In this document: positions 44,726-54,029 of the stretch, piece after piece
Position numbering within the stretch: position 1 is the stretch's first letter
Layout: each line of letters opens with the position of its first letter
Assembly: GCA_029552745.1 (NCBI GenBank)
Contig: JAKPDK010000121.1
Location: 1 to 64,000, forward strand
Length of the DNA: 64,000 bases
From: Candidatus Hydrogenedentota bacterium
GTDB lineage: Bacteria; Hydrogenedentota; Hydrogenedentia; Hydrogenedentales; SLHB01
Reading direction: 5' to 3'
Notes under the pieces: generated by a model
Database searches by the model: none
Told to the model about the DNA's origin: nothing
The model's input: the letters and a program-made list of their open reading frames with translations, nothing else
Program-made: the position numbers and the translations under genes

Positions 44726-45585
44726 CGTTTCACGTGTCTTTTGAAAAAATCCCATAAAAAATCTGTCGCCGAAAAAAAAGAAACGGGCTTGGGGGCAAAC
44801 GGCCATTCTCGGTAGCCACCAGGCCACGCGTGATTGCCCCCTCGGACCCGGCATAGAACAACTTCTGTCCCTTGTTTTCCATTCGGGTAGCGTTCAATAT
44901 GCACCTTTTCTCGTTCCTCGCTGATAGGAGTCTCATTGCACTGGTTTCGCCGAATCCAAAATTGAATAGCATGCTCCACGCTTGTGTCAGGGTGAGTGCG
45001 TAGCCAGCCCCGAAAAAGAACGCGTTTGCCCCCTTCATAAGGCACTGCCCTGTCGGCATCACCGTGGATCAGTAATATGCTAATGGGCTCTTTTTCTAAA
45101 TACGGCGTTGCTACGAAGGCGCCTGAGACGCAGGCGATGGCGGCAAACGGTTCGGGACGTTCATTTCCTATGCGTTGTGCCAGCATTCCCCCATTAGAGA
45201 AGCCCGCCAAATAGATCCTGCTCGAGTCCGTTTGGAACTTCGATGCGAGCTCTTCAATAATCGTCGTGACGAAACCAACATCATCGATCCGTTTCCGCAT
45301 GGCATAACCGCAGCATGTGCCAGCATTCCATGTGCGAAAAAGCCCCGGTTTTCCGGAACCTTCGGGTAAGACGAGAACAAAATTTTCTTGTCTCGCTTTT
45401 AAGAATAGGCGGGCGGCTCTTGCTCCGTTGCGTGCATTGCTACCGCCGCCATGGAGGAACACCAACATCGGCAATGGTTTATTCACAGGGTTATCGGCTG
45501 GAATGTAGCACCAAAGACAGCGTTTTTGTCCGTCAAAGACGGTTTGTATTTTCCTCAGTTCTTTGAATGATTTGCAGGTGTTCAT
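44722..45585 (-). CDS. CE1/PHB-depolymerase-like esterase (LpqC type)
   Basis: About 287 residues from ATG 45585. Alpha/beta hydrolase with oxyanion-hole HGGGSNARNG, nucleophile Ser in AGFSNGGMLAQ, Asp in IHGDADRAVPY and His in GGNHAWPGG. The NAGTCCGYAMRKRIDDVGF block is typical of LpqC and feruloyl/acetyl xylan esterases. No signal peptide is obvious, which is unusual for this class. Overlaps the downstream membrane-protein gene. Confidence 0.85.
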   Translation of the reverse strand: MNTCKSFKELRKIQTVFDGQKRCLWCYIPADNPVNKPLPMLVFLHGGGSNARNGARAARLFLKARQENFVLVLPEGSGKPGLFRTWNAGTCCGYAMRKRIDDVGFVTTIIEELASKFQTDSSRIYLAGFSNGGMLAQRIGNERPEPFAAIACVSGAFVATPYLEKEPISILLIHGDADRAVPYEGGKRVLFRGWLRTHPDTSVEHAIQFWIRRNQCNETPISEEREKVHIERYPNGKQGTEVVLCRVRGGNHAWPGGYREWPFAPKPVSFFSATDFLWDFFKRHVKR

Positions 45586-45617
45586 GAGACTTGAGACATA
45601 GGTCCTGTTTCCCAACC

Positions 45618-46823
45618 TTACGCGTAAATGTCTTTTAAGAAGGTTTCTAAAGACTTTAACCGATGAGCGTGGGTATGTTCTTTCAGAATGCGCTGTTGTG
45701 CTGCTCTTACCACTTGGGCTCGTTCTTCGGGGTGTTTCAGATAATATTGGGTCTTTTCTGCGAGTTCTTCAAAGTCCTTATAGACGATAACCTCTTTCCC
45801 TACATCAAAAAAATCGTACAAGTCTCGCTGGTCGTCGGTGAGTAGGAAACCTCCGGCAGCAGGGCAGTCAAACACGCGCTGGTTTACTGCTCTGCTCATC
45901 TGAATACTCGTGATATTCACGTTAACGGCTGTTGTCCGATAGTATTCCGCGAGATCACCAAAATAACTGACATCCCCATCCACATTTGAGTAGATTTGCA
46001 ACCAGAAACGATCGCCACGCACCTCAATATTAAAGGGCGCTAATGCGCGTACCAATTTTTCGCGCAATCTTCTCGTTCCCTCGTAAATGAGACACAGCTC
46101 CGCATGGCGACGTTGGCGCGGTTCTTCTTTTTGAAGTATTTGGGGATTTATCACCATTTCGATACCGTCTGGGAAAATACTTCGTGAAACACGGTCTTGT
46201 AGGAAAGCCTTTTCAACTTCTCTGTACAGTTGTGGGGATTCGCTGAGAACATCCCAAGCTTCTCTTGCTTGGTCAATCATGGAAGTACCTACAAAAGATA
46301 CATTTCGAGTCGGGGTCGGCGTAAACTCTCCGCGGAACAGAAAAGGGTCTGTAGCATGCGGCATGAAAAAAACGTGAGAGAATCCCAACTTTCTCAGGTG
46401 CGGTTCGTACGCGCGTTCCCACGTTGCCGCAACGGTATAGTGGGAACAGTGCACCACACGTTCGTAAAGAATCATGCGAGGTGTATCTGTGAACCAGCTG
46501 ACGTACGGTATGCGGACGTCTTCAAAGAATCGTCCAAAAATGCCCAAGACATCCATACCGGCAAAATTAGAGGTCAGCAAAAAATCGGGGCGGAACTCAG
46601 TGAGGGTAAGGAACAGTTGTCGCATCTGGTCTTTTGTGAGCCCTCCCACCATCGCAGAAGGTACCGTCGCAACTTCCCACCCGAGATACTCAGCAGCTCT
46701 TTTCCAGCTTTCATCAAAAAAATACTGGGTTGTAAGAATCAATAGCTTTGTTTTACCCTGAAACTTCTTGTAGTCCAACGCGCGCCGCAAATTCGGCGGA
46801 ATTTCGAGACGTGGCTCACTCAT
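45618..46823 (-). CDS. CgeB-like glycosyltransferase (GT-B)
   Basis: 401 residues. The N-terminal half has LLILTTQYFFDESWKRAA and RPDFLLTSNFAGMDVLG; the C-terminal half has RVFDCPAAGGFLLTDDQ, VIVYKDFEELAEKTQYYL and HPEERAQVVRAAQ, matching the CgeB/Glyco_trans_1_2 family. Likely adds sugars to a surface polymer or protein; acceptor unknown. First gene of the minus-strand group ending at 41.2 kb; the 109-base gap upstream separates it from a divergent membrane-protein gene. Confidence 0.82.
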   Translation of the reverse strand: MSEPRLEIPPNLRRALDYKKFQGKTKLLILTTQYFFDESWKRAAEYLGWEVATVPSAMVGGLTKDQMRQLFLTLTEFRPDFLLTSNFAGMDVLGIFGRFFEDVRIPYVSWFTDTPRMILYERVVHCSHYTVAATWERAYEPHLRKLGFSHVFFMPHATDPFLFRGEFTPTPTRNVSFVGTSMIDQAREAWDVLSESPQLYREVEKAFLQDRVSRSIFPDGIEMVINPQILQKEEPRQRRHAELCLIYEGTRRLREKLVRALAPFNIEVRGDRFWLQIYSNVDGDVSYFGDLAEYYRTTAVNVNITSIQMSRAVNQRVFDCPAAGGFLLTDDQRDLYDFFDVGKEVIVYKDFEELAEKTQYYLKHPEERAQVVRAAQQRILKEHTHAHRLKSLETFLKDIYA

Positions 46824-46932
46824 AATGCAATCCTATCAAAAGCCATAACGACTCTGCTAACGTATGCATTTATCTTCTTGAACTTTTCTCCCATTTATTT
46901 CATAGTGAAGGTAATAGAACTTAGGCTGATTT

Positions 46933-47244
46933 ATGATATACATATATCATGAGATACACCCCAAAAAACCCCCTAATGGGATTGGGCGTTTTTTGTTTTT
47001 TGTCCGCGACAAGCTTGGGATTTTTGCCAAGTGCGTTTTGGGCTTTTTGGTAACGGCGTTTGTGTTGTTCCTATTTGCCTTTGTGTTGCTTTTCACTTTG
47101 GCAGTTGTCGGCGCAATGTTTATTTTTTACTCTTTTCGAGATATTTTTGGAACTTCGCTGGTACGAAAGCGTGTATCGAAAGGTGATGTTATAGATGGGG
47201 AGTTTGTGGTAATCTCGCGGAAAGAGACTGGCGAAAAAAAGTGA
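46933..47244 (+). CDS. Small membrane protein of unknown function
   Basis: 103 residues. One long hydrophobic region (residues about 32-66, LGFLVTAFVLFLFAFVLLFTLAVVG) could form one or two helices, with basic residues on both sides and a C-terminal cytoplasmic-type tail. No family recognised. 39 bases upstream of dprA on the same strand. Confidence 0.55.
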   Translation: MIYIYHEIHPKKPPNGIGRFLFFVRDKLGIFAKCVLGFLVTAFVLFLFAFVLLFTLAVVGAMFIFYSFRDIFGTSLVRKRVSKGDVIDGEFVVISRKETGEKK

Positions 47245-47283
47245 GTTCCTGTAAATCATATAGTTTTTGGAACGAGTCTTATC

Positions 47284-48468
47284 ATGCAACTGTCTGATGA
47301 ACAAGCAGAATGGCTGACTCTTTCGATGATTCCAGGCGTCGGAACGGCGAAGTTCATTCGCCTGTTGGCGCGTTTTCATTCCCCTGGAGAAGTCTTGCGT
47401 GCCTCCGTGACCGAAGTTGCAGATGTTGTCGGCGAGGAACTGGCCGTGCGGATAAGCCAATACAAAGACGCGGTAGATATTTCGGGACAAGAGCGCGCCA
47501 TGAAGCGATGGGGAGCGCAGTTGGTCACTTTGGAGGATGCTTCCTATCCAAGCCGACTTGCCGAGATTTACGATCCGCCCTTGACGCTATTTATTCGTGG
47601 GACGTTAACTGAAGGAGATGAACGCTCCATTGCCATTGTGGGTACTCGAAAACCGAGCTCGTACGGGCTGCAGCTGGCGGAGGAGTTTGCAGAACAGTTG
47701 GCGGCTCGCGGGTTTACCATTGTCAGCGGTCTCGCGAGCGGCATAGATACCGCCGCACACCGGGGTGCTTTGCGTGCCAAAGGTCGGACGATTGCTGTCT
47801 TAGGAAATGGGGTGGATATCGTTTTTCCACCCGAAAATAGAGCATTGATGGACGAAATCATCCAAAACGGTTGTGTGTTGTCACAATTTCCAATGGGGAT
47901 GAAGCCCAGAGCTGAATTTTTTCCATATAGAAATCGGATAATTAGTGGCCTGAGCCTGGGTACGCTTCTCATTGAGGCACCGGCAAGAAGTGGTGCCCTG
48001 ATCACGGCACAGTTGGCTGCGGAACAGGGACGTGAGGTCTTCGCCGTTCCGGGCCCCGTAAATAACGTGAACAGCGTCGGTCCCCATCGCTTGATTCAAG
48101 AGGGCGCAAAATTAGTTCAGACGGTGGATGATATTTTGGTCGAATTGGAACAGGAAAAGCCCGGCGTGGAAACGCTCCATCAGGAAACCTCGAGAGAATT
48201 TCGCAAGCATCGACCCGTTGATACGGTGAATGAAGAAGCCACCAAACCGGCACCGGCAAGAACGGATCAAGGTCGTTCTGATACAGCCGTATCGGTATCG
48301 CCTCAAGAAAAAGATATCTTATCTGCGTTGTCCCCTGAAGGCTCCTTTGTTGACGAAATTGCAATGGCGTGCCGTATTCCTATTTCTGAAGCTCTTAGCT
48401 CTTTGACGTTGCTCGAAATGAAAGGTTTGGTACGTCAGTTTAGTGGCAAGCGGTTTGCCCCTAAATGA
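47284..48468 (+). CDS. dprA: DNA-processing protein DprA
   Basis: 394 residues. It loads RecA on incoming single-stranded DNA in natural transformation. A SAM-like N-terminus (GVGTAKFIRLLARF) is followed by the Rossmann-like core IVGTRKPSSYGLQLAEEF, IVSGLASGIDTAAHRGAL, and FPYRNRIISGLSLGTLLIEAPARSGALITA. The C-terminal winged helix (about 330-394) has SFVDEIAMACRIPISEALSSL. It overlaps lpxK by 4 bases. Confidence 0.96.
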   Translation: MQLSDEQAEWLTLSMIPGVGTAKFIRLLARFHSPGEVLRASVTEVADVVGEELAVRISQYKDAVDISGQERAMKRWGAQLVTLEDASYPSRLAEIYDPPLTLFIRGTLTEGDERSIAIVGTRKPSSYGLQLAEEFAEQLAARGFTIVSGLASGIDTAAHRGALRAKGRTIAVLGNGVDIVFPPENRALMDEIIQNGCVLSQFPMGMKPRAEFFPYRNRIISGLSLGTLLIEAPARSGALITAQLAAEQGREVFAVPGPVNNVNSVGPHRLIQEGAKLVQTVDDILVELEQEKPGVETLHQETSREFRKHRPVDTVNEEATKPAPARTDQGRSDTAVSVSPQEKDILSALSPEGSFVDEIAMACRIPISEALSSLTLLEMKGLVRQFSGKRFAPK

Positions 48469-49469
48469 AGACTACGGCCATTGAGAATTGGGCAGAACGT
48501 ATCCGTCGGGGACAACCTATCCCTCCTCTTCTCGGCTTCTTCCTTTCCGCGCTCACTCCCCTGACGAGGGCGGGGATGTTTTTCCGACACATTTCTCCGA
48601 AAATTCGAGTTGATGCCTATGTTATCAGTATCGGTAATCTGACGGTTGGGGGTACGGGAAAAACGCCGGCTGTTATCGAACGGGCTGCTCAAGAGGTTCA
48701 AAGAGGAAGAAAAGTGGCTGTCTTAACCCGTGGTTACGGCAGCGGCTCTCAACAAGAGATGGTAATCGTCCCGCCGAGTGAAGAACAGGATGACTTCAAG
48801 GTACCTTGGTTGGGTGATGAGCCCGAGCTTATTCGAAAATACGTTCCCCAGGTCGTGATAGGAAAGGGAGCCAAGCGGATCCAGGTTGCGCGGCGTGTTA
48901 TTCAAGATTTCGGTTGTAATACGCTCATTCTTGACGATGGGTTTCAGTATGTGATGTTGGAACGAGACGAAAACATTTTGCTGATTGATGCTACGAATCC
49001 TTTTGGAAACCGCCGTCTCATTCCACGCGGGATCCTTCGCGAACCTATTACGGCGGCTCGACGTGCGACGCAAATCGTCTTAACACGGTGTGACCTTGCC
49101 TCCAAACTTGATGAGACTTTGGCAACGATTCGTGCCATTTGTCCTTCCACACCGATTCGCCTCACGAGGCACGCTCCTTCTCATTGGGTGCGACTTATCG
49201 ATGGCTCCACGTTGTCCCTTGAGAAAATGTGCGGTGAAAAGGCCACGGCTTTGTGTGCTATCGGTAATCCGGAGGCGTTTCTCAAGACCCTGGAGGTTTT
49301 GGGGGTTCGTGTGACGCGGCGGTTGATATTTCCTGATCACTTTGATATCCCCAATGAGATAATTCCGCGCGAGGGTATTGTCTTGACTACAGAAAAAGAT
49401 GCGGTGCGTCTCAAACAAGTGGGCGAAAATGTCTACTCTCTTGTTGTCCGCTTGAAGGACATGTTGTGA
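48465..49469 (+). CDS. lpxK: Tetraacyldisaccharide 4'-kinase LpxK
   Basis: 334 residues; phosphorylates the lipid A disaccharide precursor at the inner membrane. P-loop ISIGNLTVGGTGKTPAV near residue 52, LTRGYGSGS, DEPELI, LDDGFQYVMLERD and the conserved FGNRRLIPRGILREP are all present. It shows that the host makes lipid A. Translationally coupled to dprA. Confidence 0.95.
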   Translation: MKTTAIENWAERIRRGQPIPPLLGFFLSALTPLTRAGMFFRHISPKIRVDAYVISIGNLTVGGTGKTPAVIERAAQEVQRGRKVAVLTRGYGSGSQQEMVIVPPSEEQDDFKVPWLGDEPELIRKYVPQVVIGKGAKRIQVARRVIQDFGCNTLILDDGFQYVMLERDENILLIDATNPFGNRRLIPRGILREPITAARRATQIVLTRCDLASKLDETLATIRAICPSTPIRLTRHAPSHWVRLIDGSTLSLEKMCGEKATALCAIGNPEAFLKTLEVLGVRVTRRLIFPDHFDIPNEIIPREGIVLTTEKDAVRLKQVGENVYSLVVRLKDML

Positions 49470-49534
49470 TATACTGAATACAACTGAATGGGGATAAGGT
49501 ATAAGGCAAGAAATTTAGAAAGGGGAACAAGTTT

Positions 49535-50062
49535 ATGTTTGGTAAGCAAAAAGTTGGTTGGTTGTTGTCTGCTGTGTTCTCAATTTCTATAGTAGCGTGT
49601 CTTGCTTTTGCAGATACGGATACTGCCGCCAAGGAAAGTACATCCTCCCCTCCCAATTCCGAGCCTGTTGCAACCGCTGATCAAAAGCAGGGCGGCGATG
49701 CGGAGGTTTTTCCCGGAGAAATCGTCGGAAGGGCTGTCGTGCTGAAAAAACAGGTTGAAGATAAGGAAGAGAATGTAGTTTACATTATCGGCAAGGTCAA
49801 GGCGGAGGATGAAACAAAACTCTCCGTAAATGCTTTGGCTGAGTTAAAAAGACTTGGCAGGAAAAGACTGGAAGTCTGTGGTCCGCATAAGGCAGCGTTG
49901 GAAAAACTCAACGGCAAGAGCGTTTCTGCCTCCGGGAAAATATCCTTTTCCCAGATGACGATAGAAGTCGAGTCTTTTAAAGAAGAGAAGGTGGAGTCGC
50001 CTCGCACCGTTAAATCAGGAGCCACAGGCGGAACGTCTAACCAACAAGAAGAGAAGAAATAG
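49535..50062 (+). CDS. Exported protein of unknown function
   Basis: 175 residues with signal peptide LLSAVFSISIVACLAFADTD and an SD AAAGGGG. The central part (about 65-150, GRAVVLKKQVEDKEENVVYI to SFSQMTIEVESF) looks like a small beta-rich, OB-like domain; the C-terminal tail is polar. No family recognised. Confidence 0.6.
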   Translation: MFGKQKVGWLLSAVFSISIVACLAFADTDTAAKESTSSPPNSEPVATADQKQGGDAEVFPGEIVGRAVVLKKQVEDKEENVVYIIGKVKAEDETKLSVNALAELKRLGRKRLEVCGPHKAALEKLNGKSVSASGKISFSQMTIEVESFKEEKVESPRTVKSGATGGTSNQQEEKK

Positions 50063-50077
50063 CGTTCTTTCGTGTGG

Positions 50078-51022
50078 TCAATCGCTTTTCAGATGTTCAA
50101 CACGCACCAATGGCAAGAGTCGGTTAATTTCTTCTGAAGAAAAGTGGCCAATGTCCCAGGACATCGCATTGGCGGCGCCGGCGGCGCATCCCAGTTTTGC
50201 CATGTGCTCGAGTGTCTTTCCTTCCGCCAGTCCCATCGCAAAGGCAGCGACCAATGCGTCGCCGCTTCCCACTGGGTTGACTTCTTTTATTTCGGGCGGA
50301 TAAGCGATTAATCGTTCGCCTGTTATGGAGGAGATGAGTAGCGGCTCTTTACCTCGAGAAACGACAACAAGTTCGATTCCTTTTTGATGCAGCGCTTCCG
50401 CAGCTTTTCCTATCTCTTTGATGGAAGGCAATGGCTCACCCCAAAGTTCTTCCAGTTCAGCGATATTAGGCTTTACCATGTGCGGTACTGCCTCGATGCC
50501 TAAAGCCATTTCTTCGCCGTGTGAATCCAACAACGTTAAGATACCTTGGGCTTTAGCGAGGGCTATCATCTCTTGATAAAGATGCTTTGCTATGGGGTCA
50601 GAAACGGTTCCGTTAAAGGTGACCAACGTGGCACGAGGCAATACTTGCTCAAACTGGTTCAAAATCCTGCGCACTTCTTCGGGGGTTAGTCTGGGTCCCG
50701 GTTCAAATAAAGCGGTTTGACGATGGTTGGATGTCTCCAACACGGTGGTGATGGTCCGTGTTGCATCACGTACCCATGCGGGTATGCATTCCACCCCGTC
50801 TTGGTTTTCTATCATTTCGACGACATGTCTGCCCGTGTGCCCGCCCACGACTACGAAGGCAGCGGTTTCTCCCCCAAGTTGTTTCACTGCACGTGACACG
50901 TTTGTGCCTTTGCCGCCGGGAATACAAGTATACTTTGGGGAACGGATGAACGTACCCAGCCTGAGGGTATCAACGTACACGGTCTTGTCTACGCAGGGAT
51001 TGGGCGTTACTGTCAGAATCAT
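50078..51022 (-). CDS. PfkB family 1-phosphofructokinase-like sugar kinase
   Basis: 314 residues from ATG 51022 (MILTVTPNPCVDKTV). The PfkB N-terminal signature reads GGKGTNVSRAVKQLGGET, and the C-terminal catalytic motif NPVGSGDALVAAFAMGLAEG has the base Asp. The order of motifs matches FruK/LacC (phosphorylated hexose kinases). It lies 31 bases after hisF; there is no PTS gene nearby, so the sugar is uncertain. Confidence 0.9.
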   Translation of the reverse strand: MILTVTPNPCVDKTVYVDTLRLGTFIRSPKYTCIPGGKGTNVSRAVKQLGGETAAFVVVGGHTGRHVVEMIENQDGVECIPAWVRDATRTITTVLETSNHRQTALFEPGPRLTPEEVRRILNQFEQVLPRATLVTFNGTVSDPIAKHLYQEMIALAKAQGILTLLDSHGEEMALGIEAVPHMVKPNIAELEELWGEPLPSIKEIGKAAEALHQKGIELVVVSRGKEPLLISSITGERLIAYPPEIKEVNPVGSGDALVAAFAMGLAEGKTLEHMAKLGCAAGAANAMSWDIGHFSSEEINRLLPLVRVEHLKSD

Positions 51023-51053
51023 AGCAAATAATTCAGCGATTGACTTAAGTAAA

Positions 51054-51830
51054 TCACCATTTTTTCCTGACTGGGACCCCCGCTTTGTCCAGCTCTTCTT
51101 TGATTTGTTGGATGGTATAGTGTCCCATGTGCACCATACTGGCCACAATAGCGGCATCTGCGAGGGCTTTTTGAAAAACATCAATCAAATGTTGAGGGGT
51201 GCCGGCGCCGCCCGAAGCAACTACGGGTACGCTCACTGCTTCTGCAACCAGCCTGGTTAGGACAAGTTCATAGCCTTCACGTGTGCCGTCGGCATCCACC
51301 GAGTTTACAACAATCTCCCCCACTCCCAGATCAACTGCCCGTTTTGCCCACTCGATTGCGTCTATACCGGTTCGTTGCCGAAATCCTCGGGTTGTAATTT
51401 CGTAACCGCTGGGGCAACGTGGGTCATCTGTTCGAACGGGGTCCATGCCCAATACAATGCACTGTCTCCCAAATTGTCGCGCTCCATCAGAGATGATTTC
51501 TGGATGCTCCACCGCAAGTGTATTTACGGACACTTTTTCGGCTCCAGCCCACAACACGTCATACATATCCTGAAGGTTGCGAATGCCGCCACCGACAGCA
51601 AAAGGTATTCGTACTGCTCGCCCGACTTCTTTGACCATATCTAAATCGATGCGTCTACCTTCCGCCGATGCCGTAATGTCGTAAAAGACCAGCTCGTCGC
51701 AACCGCCCTCACTGTAGGCAACTGCCATTTCAACCGGATCTCCCAAATCAACATTATTTTGAAATCGGATACCCTTCGTGACTTTCCGATTTCTGACATC
51801 CAAGCAAGGTATGATTCGTTTTCTTAACAT
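51054..51830 (-). CDS. hisF: Imidazole glycerol phosphate synthase cyclase subunit
   Basis: 258 residues from ATG 51830, which gives the canonical MLRKRIIPCLDV; an upstream ATG at 51848 adds six residues. TIM barrel with catalytic Asp in CLDV and in NSVDADGT, plus phosphate loops AVGGGIRN and VVASGGAGTP. Works with HisH, whose gene overlaps it by 7 bases. Confidence 0.95.
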   Translation of the reverse strand: MLRKRIIPCLDVRNRKVTKGIRFQNNVDLGDPVEMAVAYSEGGCDELVFYDITASAEGRRIDLDMVKEVGRAVRIPFAVGGGIRNLQDMYDVLWAGAEKVSVNTLAVEHPEIISDGARQFGRQCIVLGMDPVRTDDPRCPSGYEITTRGFRQRTGIDAIEWAKRAVDLGVGEIVVNSVDADGTREGYELVLTRLVAEAVSVPVVASGGAGTPQHLIDVFQKALADAAIVASMVHMGHYTIQQIKEELDKAGVPVRKKW

Positions 51831-52447
51831 GTTCCATCCCAATCGCAAAAGTTACGTAACAGCCTAAGTCCGATTCGTCCCGACCGTTCTGGGTGAAATT
51901 GTGTCGCTACAAGATTGTCCCTCCCGACAATGGAAGCAAATCTCACATCAGCATACTCGGTGGTTGCCAGTACATAATCTGCCTCAGTGGGGACAGGGTA
52001 GTAGCTGTGCACGAAATAAAACTCGCTTTCGTCTTCTATACCGGCAAACAGCGGGTGACCTCTGGTAAATTTCACTTCGTTCCAACCGATTTGGGGTATT
52101 TTGCATGCAGGGTCTTTAGGTTGGAACTTCCTCACTTTGCCGGGGATGAGTCCGATACACGGTGTGCCACCGTCTTCTTCGGAGTACTCAAAGATCACCT
52201 GCGTTCCGAGGCATATACCGAGAAACGGGGTGCCACGCGCAACGACTGTTCGGATCGTATCCACAAGATTCAGTTCATTCAAACTTTTCATCGCGGCGCC
52301 GGCTGCGCCCACGCCAGGGAAAATTACCCGATCGGCTGCAAGAATATCCGCCTGATTTTGCGTCACTTTTGCTTCCACCTTCAAATGTTCCAGTGCAAGG
52401 CGAACACTCGTCAAGTTACCCGCCTTATAATCCACAATAACGATCAC
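51824..52447 (-). CDS. hisH: Imidazole glycerol phosphate synthase glutaminase subunit
   Basis: 207 residues. Class I glutamine amidotransferase with nucleophile Cys in LGICLGTQV near residue 80, VIFPGVGAAGAAM, and His-Glu in QFHPERSG near the end. It feeds ammonia to HisF. First gene of hisH-hisF-pfkB. Confidence 0.95.
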   Translation of the reverse strand: MIVIVDYKAGNLTSVRLALEHLKVEAKVTQNQADILAADRVIFPGVGAAGAAMKSLNELNLVDTIRTVVARGTPFLGICLGTQVIFEYSEEDGGTPCIGLIPGKVRKFQPKDPACKIPQIGWNEVKFTRGHPLFAGIEDESEFYFVHSYYPVPTEADYVLATTEYADVRFASIVGRDNLVATQFHPERSGRIGLRLLRNFCDWDGTC

Positions 52448-52615
52448 GTTATCTCCTTTCTTTCGGTTTGCCGTTCTTTTCCGCGTTGAGGCAAGACGTA
52501 GGGAGTGTTACATTGTGACACAATTACTACACAAGATGCATATTCGTTTTTCTGCGAGTATAGATTTGCTCAGCATTGAAAGGATTTTTATCAAATCGTT
52601 AACTGATGAAATAAT

Positions 52616-52650
52616 GACCCCTCGAGTGCTATTGATTCACTCGAGGGGTC
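52616..52650 (-). terminator. Intrinsic terminator downstream of the prepilin gene
   Basis: GACCCCTCGAGTG (52616-52628) is an exact inverted repeat of CACTCGAGGGGTC (52638-52650) across a 9-base loop. On the minus strand it is followed by ATTATTTC. It lies 53 bases beyond the prepilin stop and may also insulate hisH. Confidence 0.75.
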
Positions 52651-52681
52651 TTGCAGTTGTCCGTCTTACGCTGCGGGCCAG

Positions 52682-52696
52682 TTTTGGGTGAGGTCA
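52682..52696. repeat. Left copy of 15-bp inverted repeat flanking the prepilin gene
   Basis: TTTTGGGTGAGGTCA here matches exactly, in inverse orientation, the sequence at 53761-53775. The two copies bracket the DUF1559 prepilin gene, 7 bases past its stop and 81 bases before its start. Confidence 0.7.
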
Positions 52697-52702
52697 AAAA
52701 AA

Positions 52703-53680
52703 TCAGTCAATCGCACGGCCTAAAATGGCCACTCCTTCGCACACCGGATAGCCGGCATTATTCGGGCGTCCCGTATTGTACCGTTTGAACTCCACGTGAC
52801 CATCCATGTACAAGACATTGGCGCCGCCCGGAACGTGGAAGAAGTCTTTCACGTTCTTGTTGACCTGGTCCCACATGACAGGGCTTGTGCTCTGGGCTTG
52901 GGTGCTGCCGGCGGGATTGTTGATGTCCGTGATCAGGAAGCGCTCAATACCTTCCTTGAGCCGGAGGATCTTGGTGCCATTGGCATTGCCGGAAAGAGTC
53001 GGGGGCGGTGCCGGCATGCCGAGAACGGGCTCCCAAATGGCGTTTACGGTAGCCTGCAACACCGCCAAATTGCGGATGCTGATGTCGCTGTTTGCATAAT
53101 TCGCATACTCCGCATCCGTAGTGAAAACCGTGTTATACGGTGCTGGAAGGCCTGCTCCACCACCAACCGCGCACGCAAGACTTTCAAGATAGCGTGTGGT
53201 AAACACACTTTCGTTTTCTTGCAGATAGCCGTAATACATGTAACTGCGATCGTCGAACTCCTTCGGATCAAGTTTGCCTTGATTCACGCAGGAACCGCTG
53301 TTAGCCGCCTGCTGGCACCAATCCCCATTGGGGCATTCCAGAAAGTCCTTGGGTTCACCGGTACTGTCTGATGGACAGAAATAGATATTCATGTCTGTGC
53401 AGTACTCCGGATAAATCGAAGGACCATCCGGGGCAGCGACCCAACCCAAGATGGTGGGATCATCGCAGCTTTGCTCCGTTCCAATGCGTGGGAACATGTC
53501 TTTATTTTCGCCGCTGAACATCTTGTATATCAGACCCCATTGTTTGAGGTTGTTCTGGCAACTTGCTCGACGTGCGGCTTCGCGGGCTCGTGCCAATGCC
53601 GGCAGAAGAATTGCCGCCAAAATGGCAATGATTGCAATTACCACCAGCAATTCGATCAGGGTGAAACCTTTTCGCTTCAT
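52703..53680 (-). CDS. DUF1559 type II secretion/pseudopilin-like protein
   Basis: 325 residues from ATG 53680 with a GAGGAG SD 7 bases upstream. The class III prepilin signal is textbook: [18 protein letters not shown], cleaved after Gly by prepilin peptidase. The C-terminal H-x9-DG motif is [13 protein letters not shown], diagnostic of DUF1559. Several Cys in the middle probably form disulphides. Such genes occur in many copies per genome in planctomycete-like bacteria. It stands alone between two 15-bp inverted repeats. Confidence 0.92.
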   Translation of the reverse strand: MKRKGFTLIELLVVIAIIAILAAILLPALARAREAARRASCQNNLKQWGLIYKMFSGENKDMFPRIGTEQSCDDPTILGWVAAPDGPSIYPEYCTDMNIYFCPSDSTGEPKDFLECPNGDWCQQAANSGSCVNQGKLDPKEFDDRSYMYYGYLQENESVFTTRYLESLACAVGGGAGLPAPYNTVFTTDAEYANYANSDISIRNLAVLQATVNAIWEPVLGMPAPPPTLSGNANGTKILRLKEGIERFLITDINNPAGSTQAQSTSPVMWDQVNKNVKDFFHVPGGANVLYMDGHVEFKRYNTGRPNNAGYPVCEGVAILGRAID

Positions 53681-53760
53681 TGTTGTTCTCCTCATTTTGT
53701 TAATAATGTGCTACCCATTTGACGACTGCAGGTTTTCGGCTGAATAGACGGCCCAACTTA

Positions 53761-53775
53761 TGACCTCACCCAAAA
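53761..53775. repeat. Right copy of 15-bp inverted repeat flanking the prepilin gene
   Basis: TGACCTCACCCAAAA, the exact reverse complement of 52682-52696. It lies in the 5' leader or promoter region of the prepilin gene. Confidence 0.7.
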
Positions 53776-53923
53776 AGCAGCCAAAGTTCAACCGATTACC
53801 TTTTTCAAATGATACCCGAAACGAGTTTTTTTGTCAAGAGGCAAAAATGCAGAAGCTAGAATTATTGACATTTTTTAATATTTTTCTCATATGATCTGTT
53901 GTTCCACCCACGACATATTTTTC

Positions 53924-53951
53924 TTGAACTGGACGTATTTTTGTATATGAT
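53924..53951 (+). promoter_or_regulatory. Candidate promoter of the LacI-type regulator gene
   Basis: TTGAAC (53924-53929), 16-base spacer, TATGAT (53946-53951). Transcription would start about 70 bases before the ATG at 54030. A second TTGACA at 53865 is less well matched by a -10. Confidence 0.4.
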
Positions 53952-54029
53952 GTCACCGATGGTATTATTTTCTGTAAAACGTCCACAAAAAGGTTGTTAT
54001 TCGTTGGCGTACTGGTATAAATTAAAAGT

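Noticed and set aside
51022-51184. 54-residue N-terminal extension of the PfkB kinase
   Set aside because: It overlaps hisF, and the family N-terminus begins exactly at ATG 51022.
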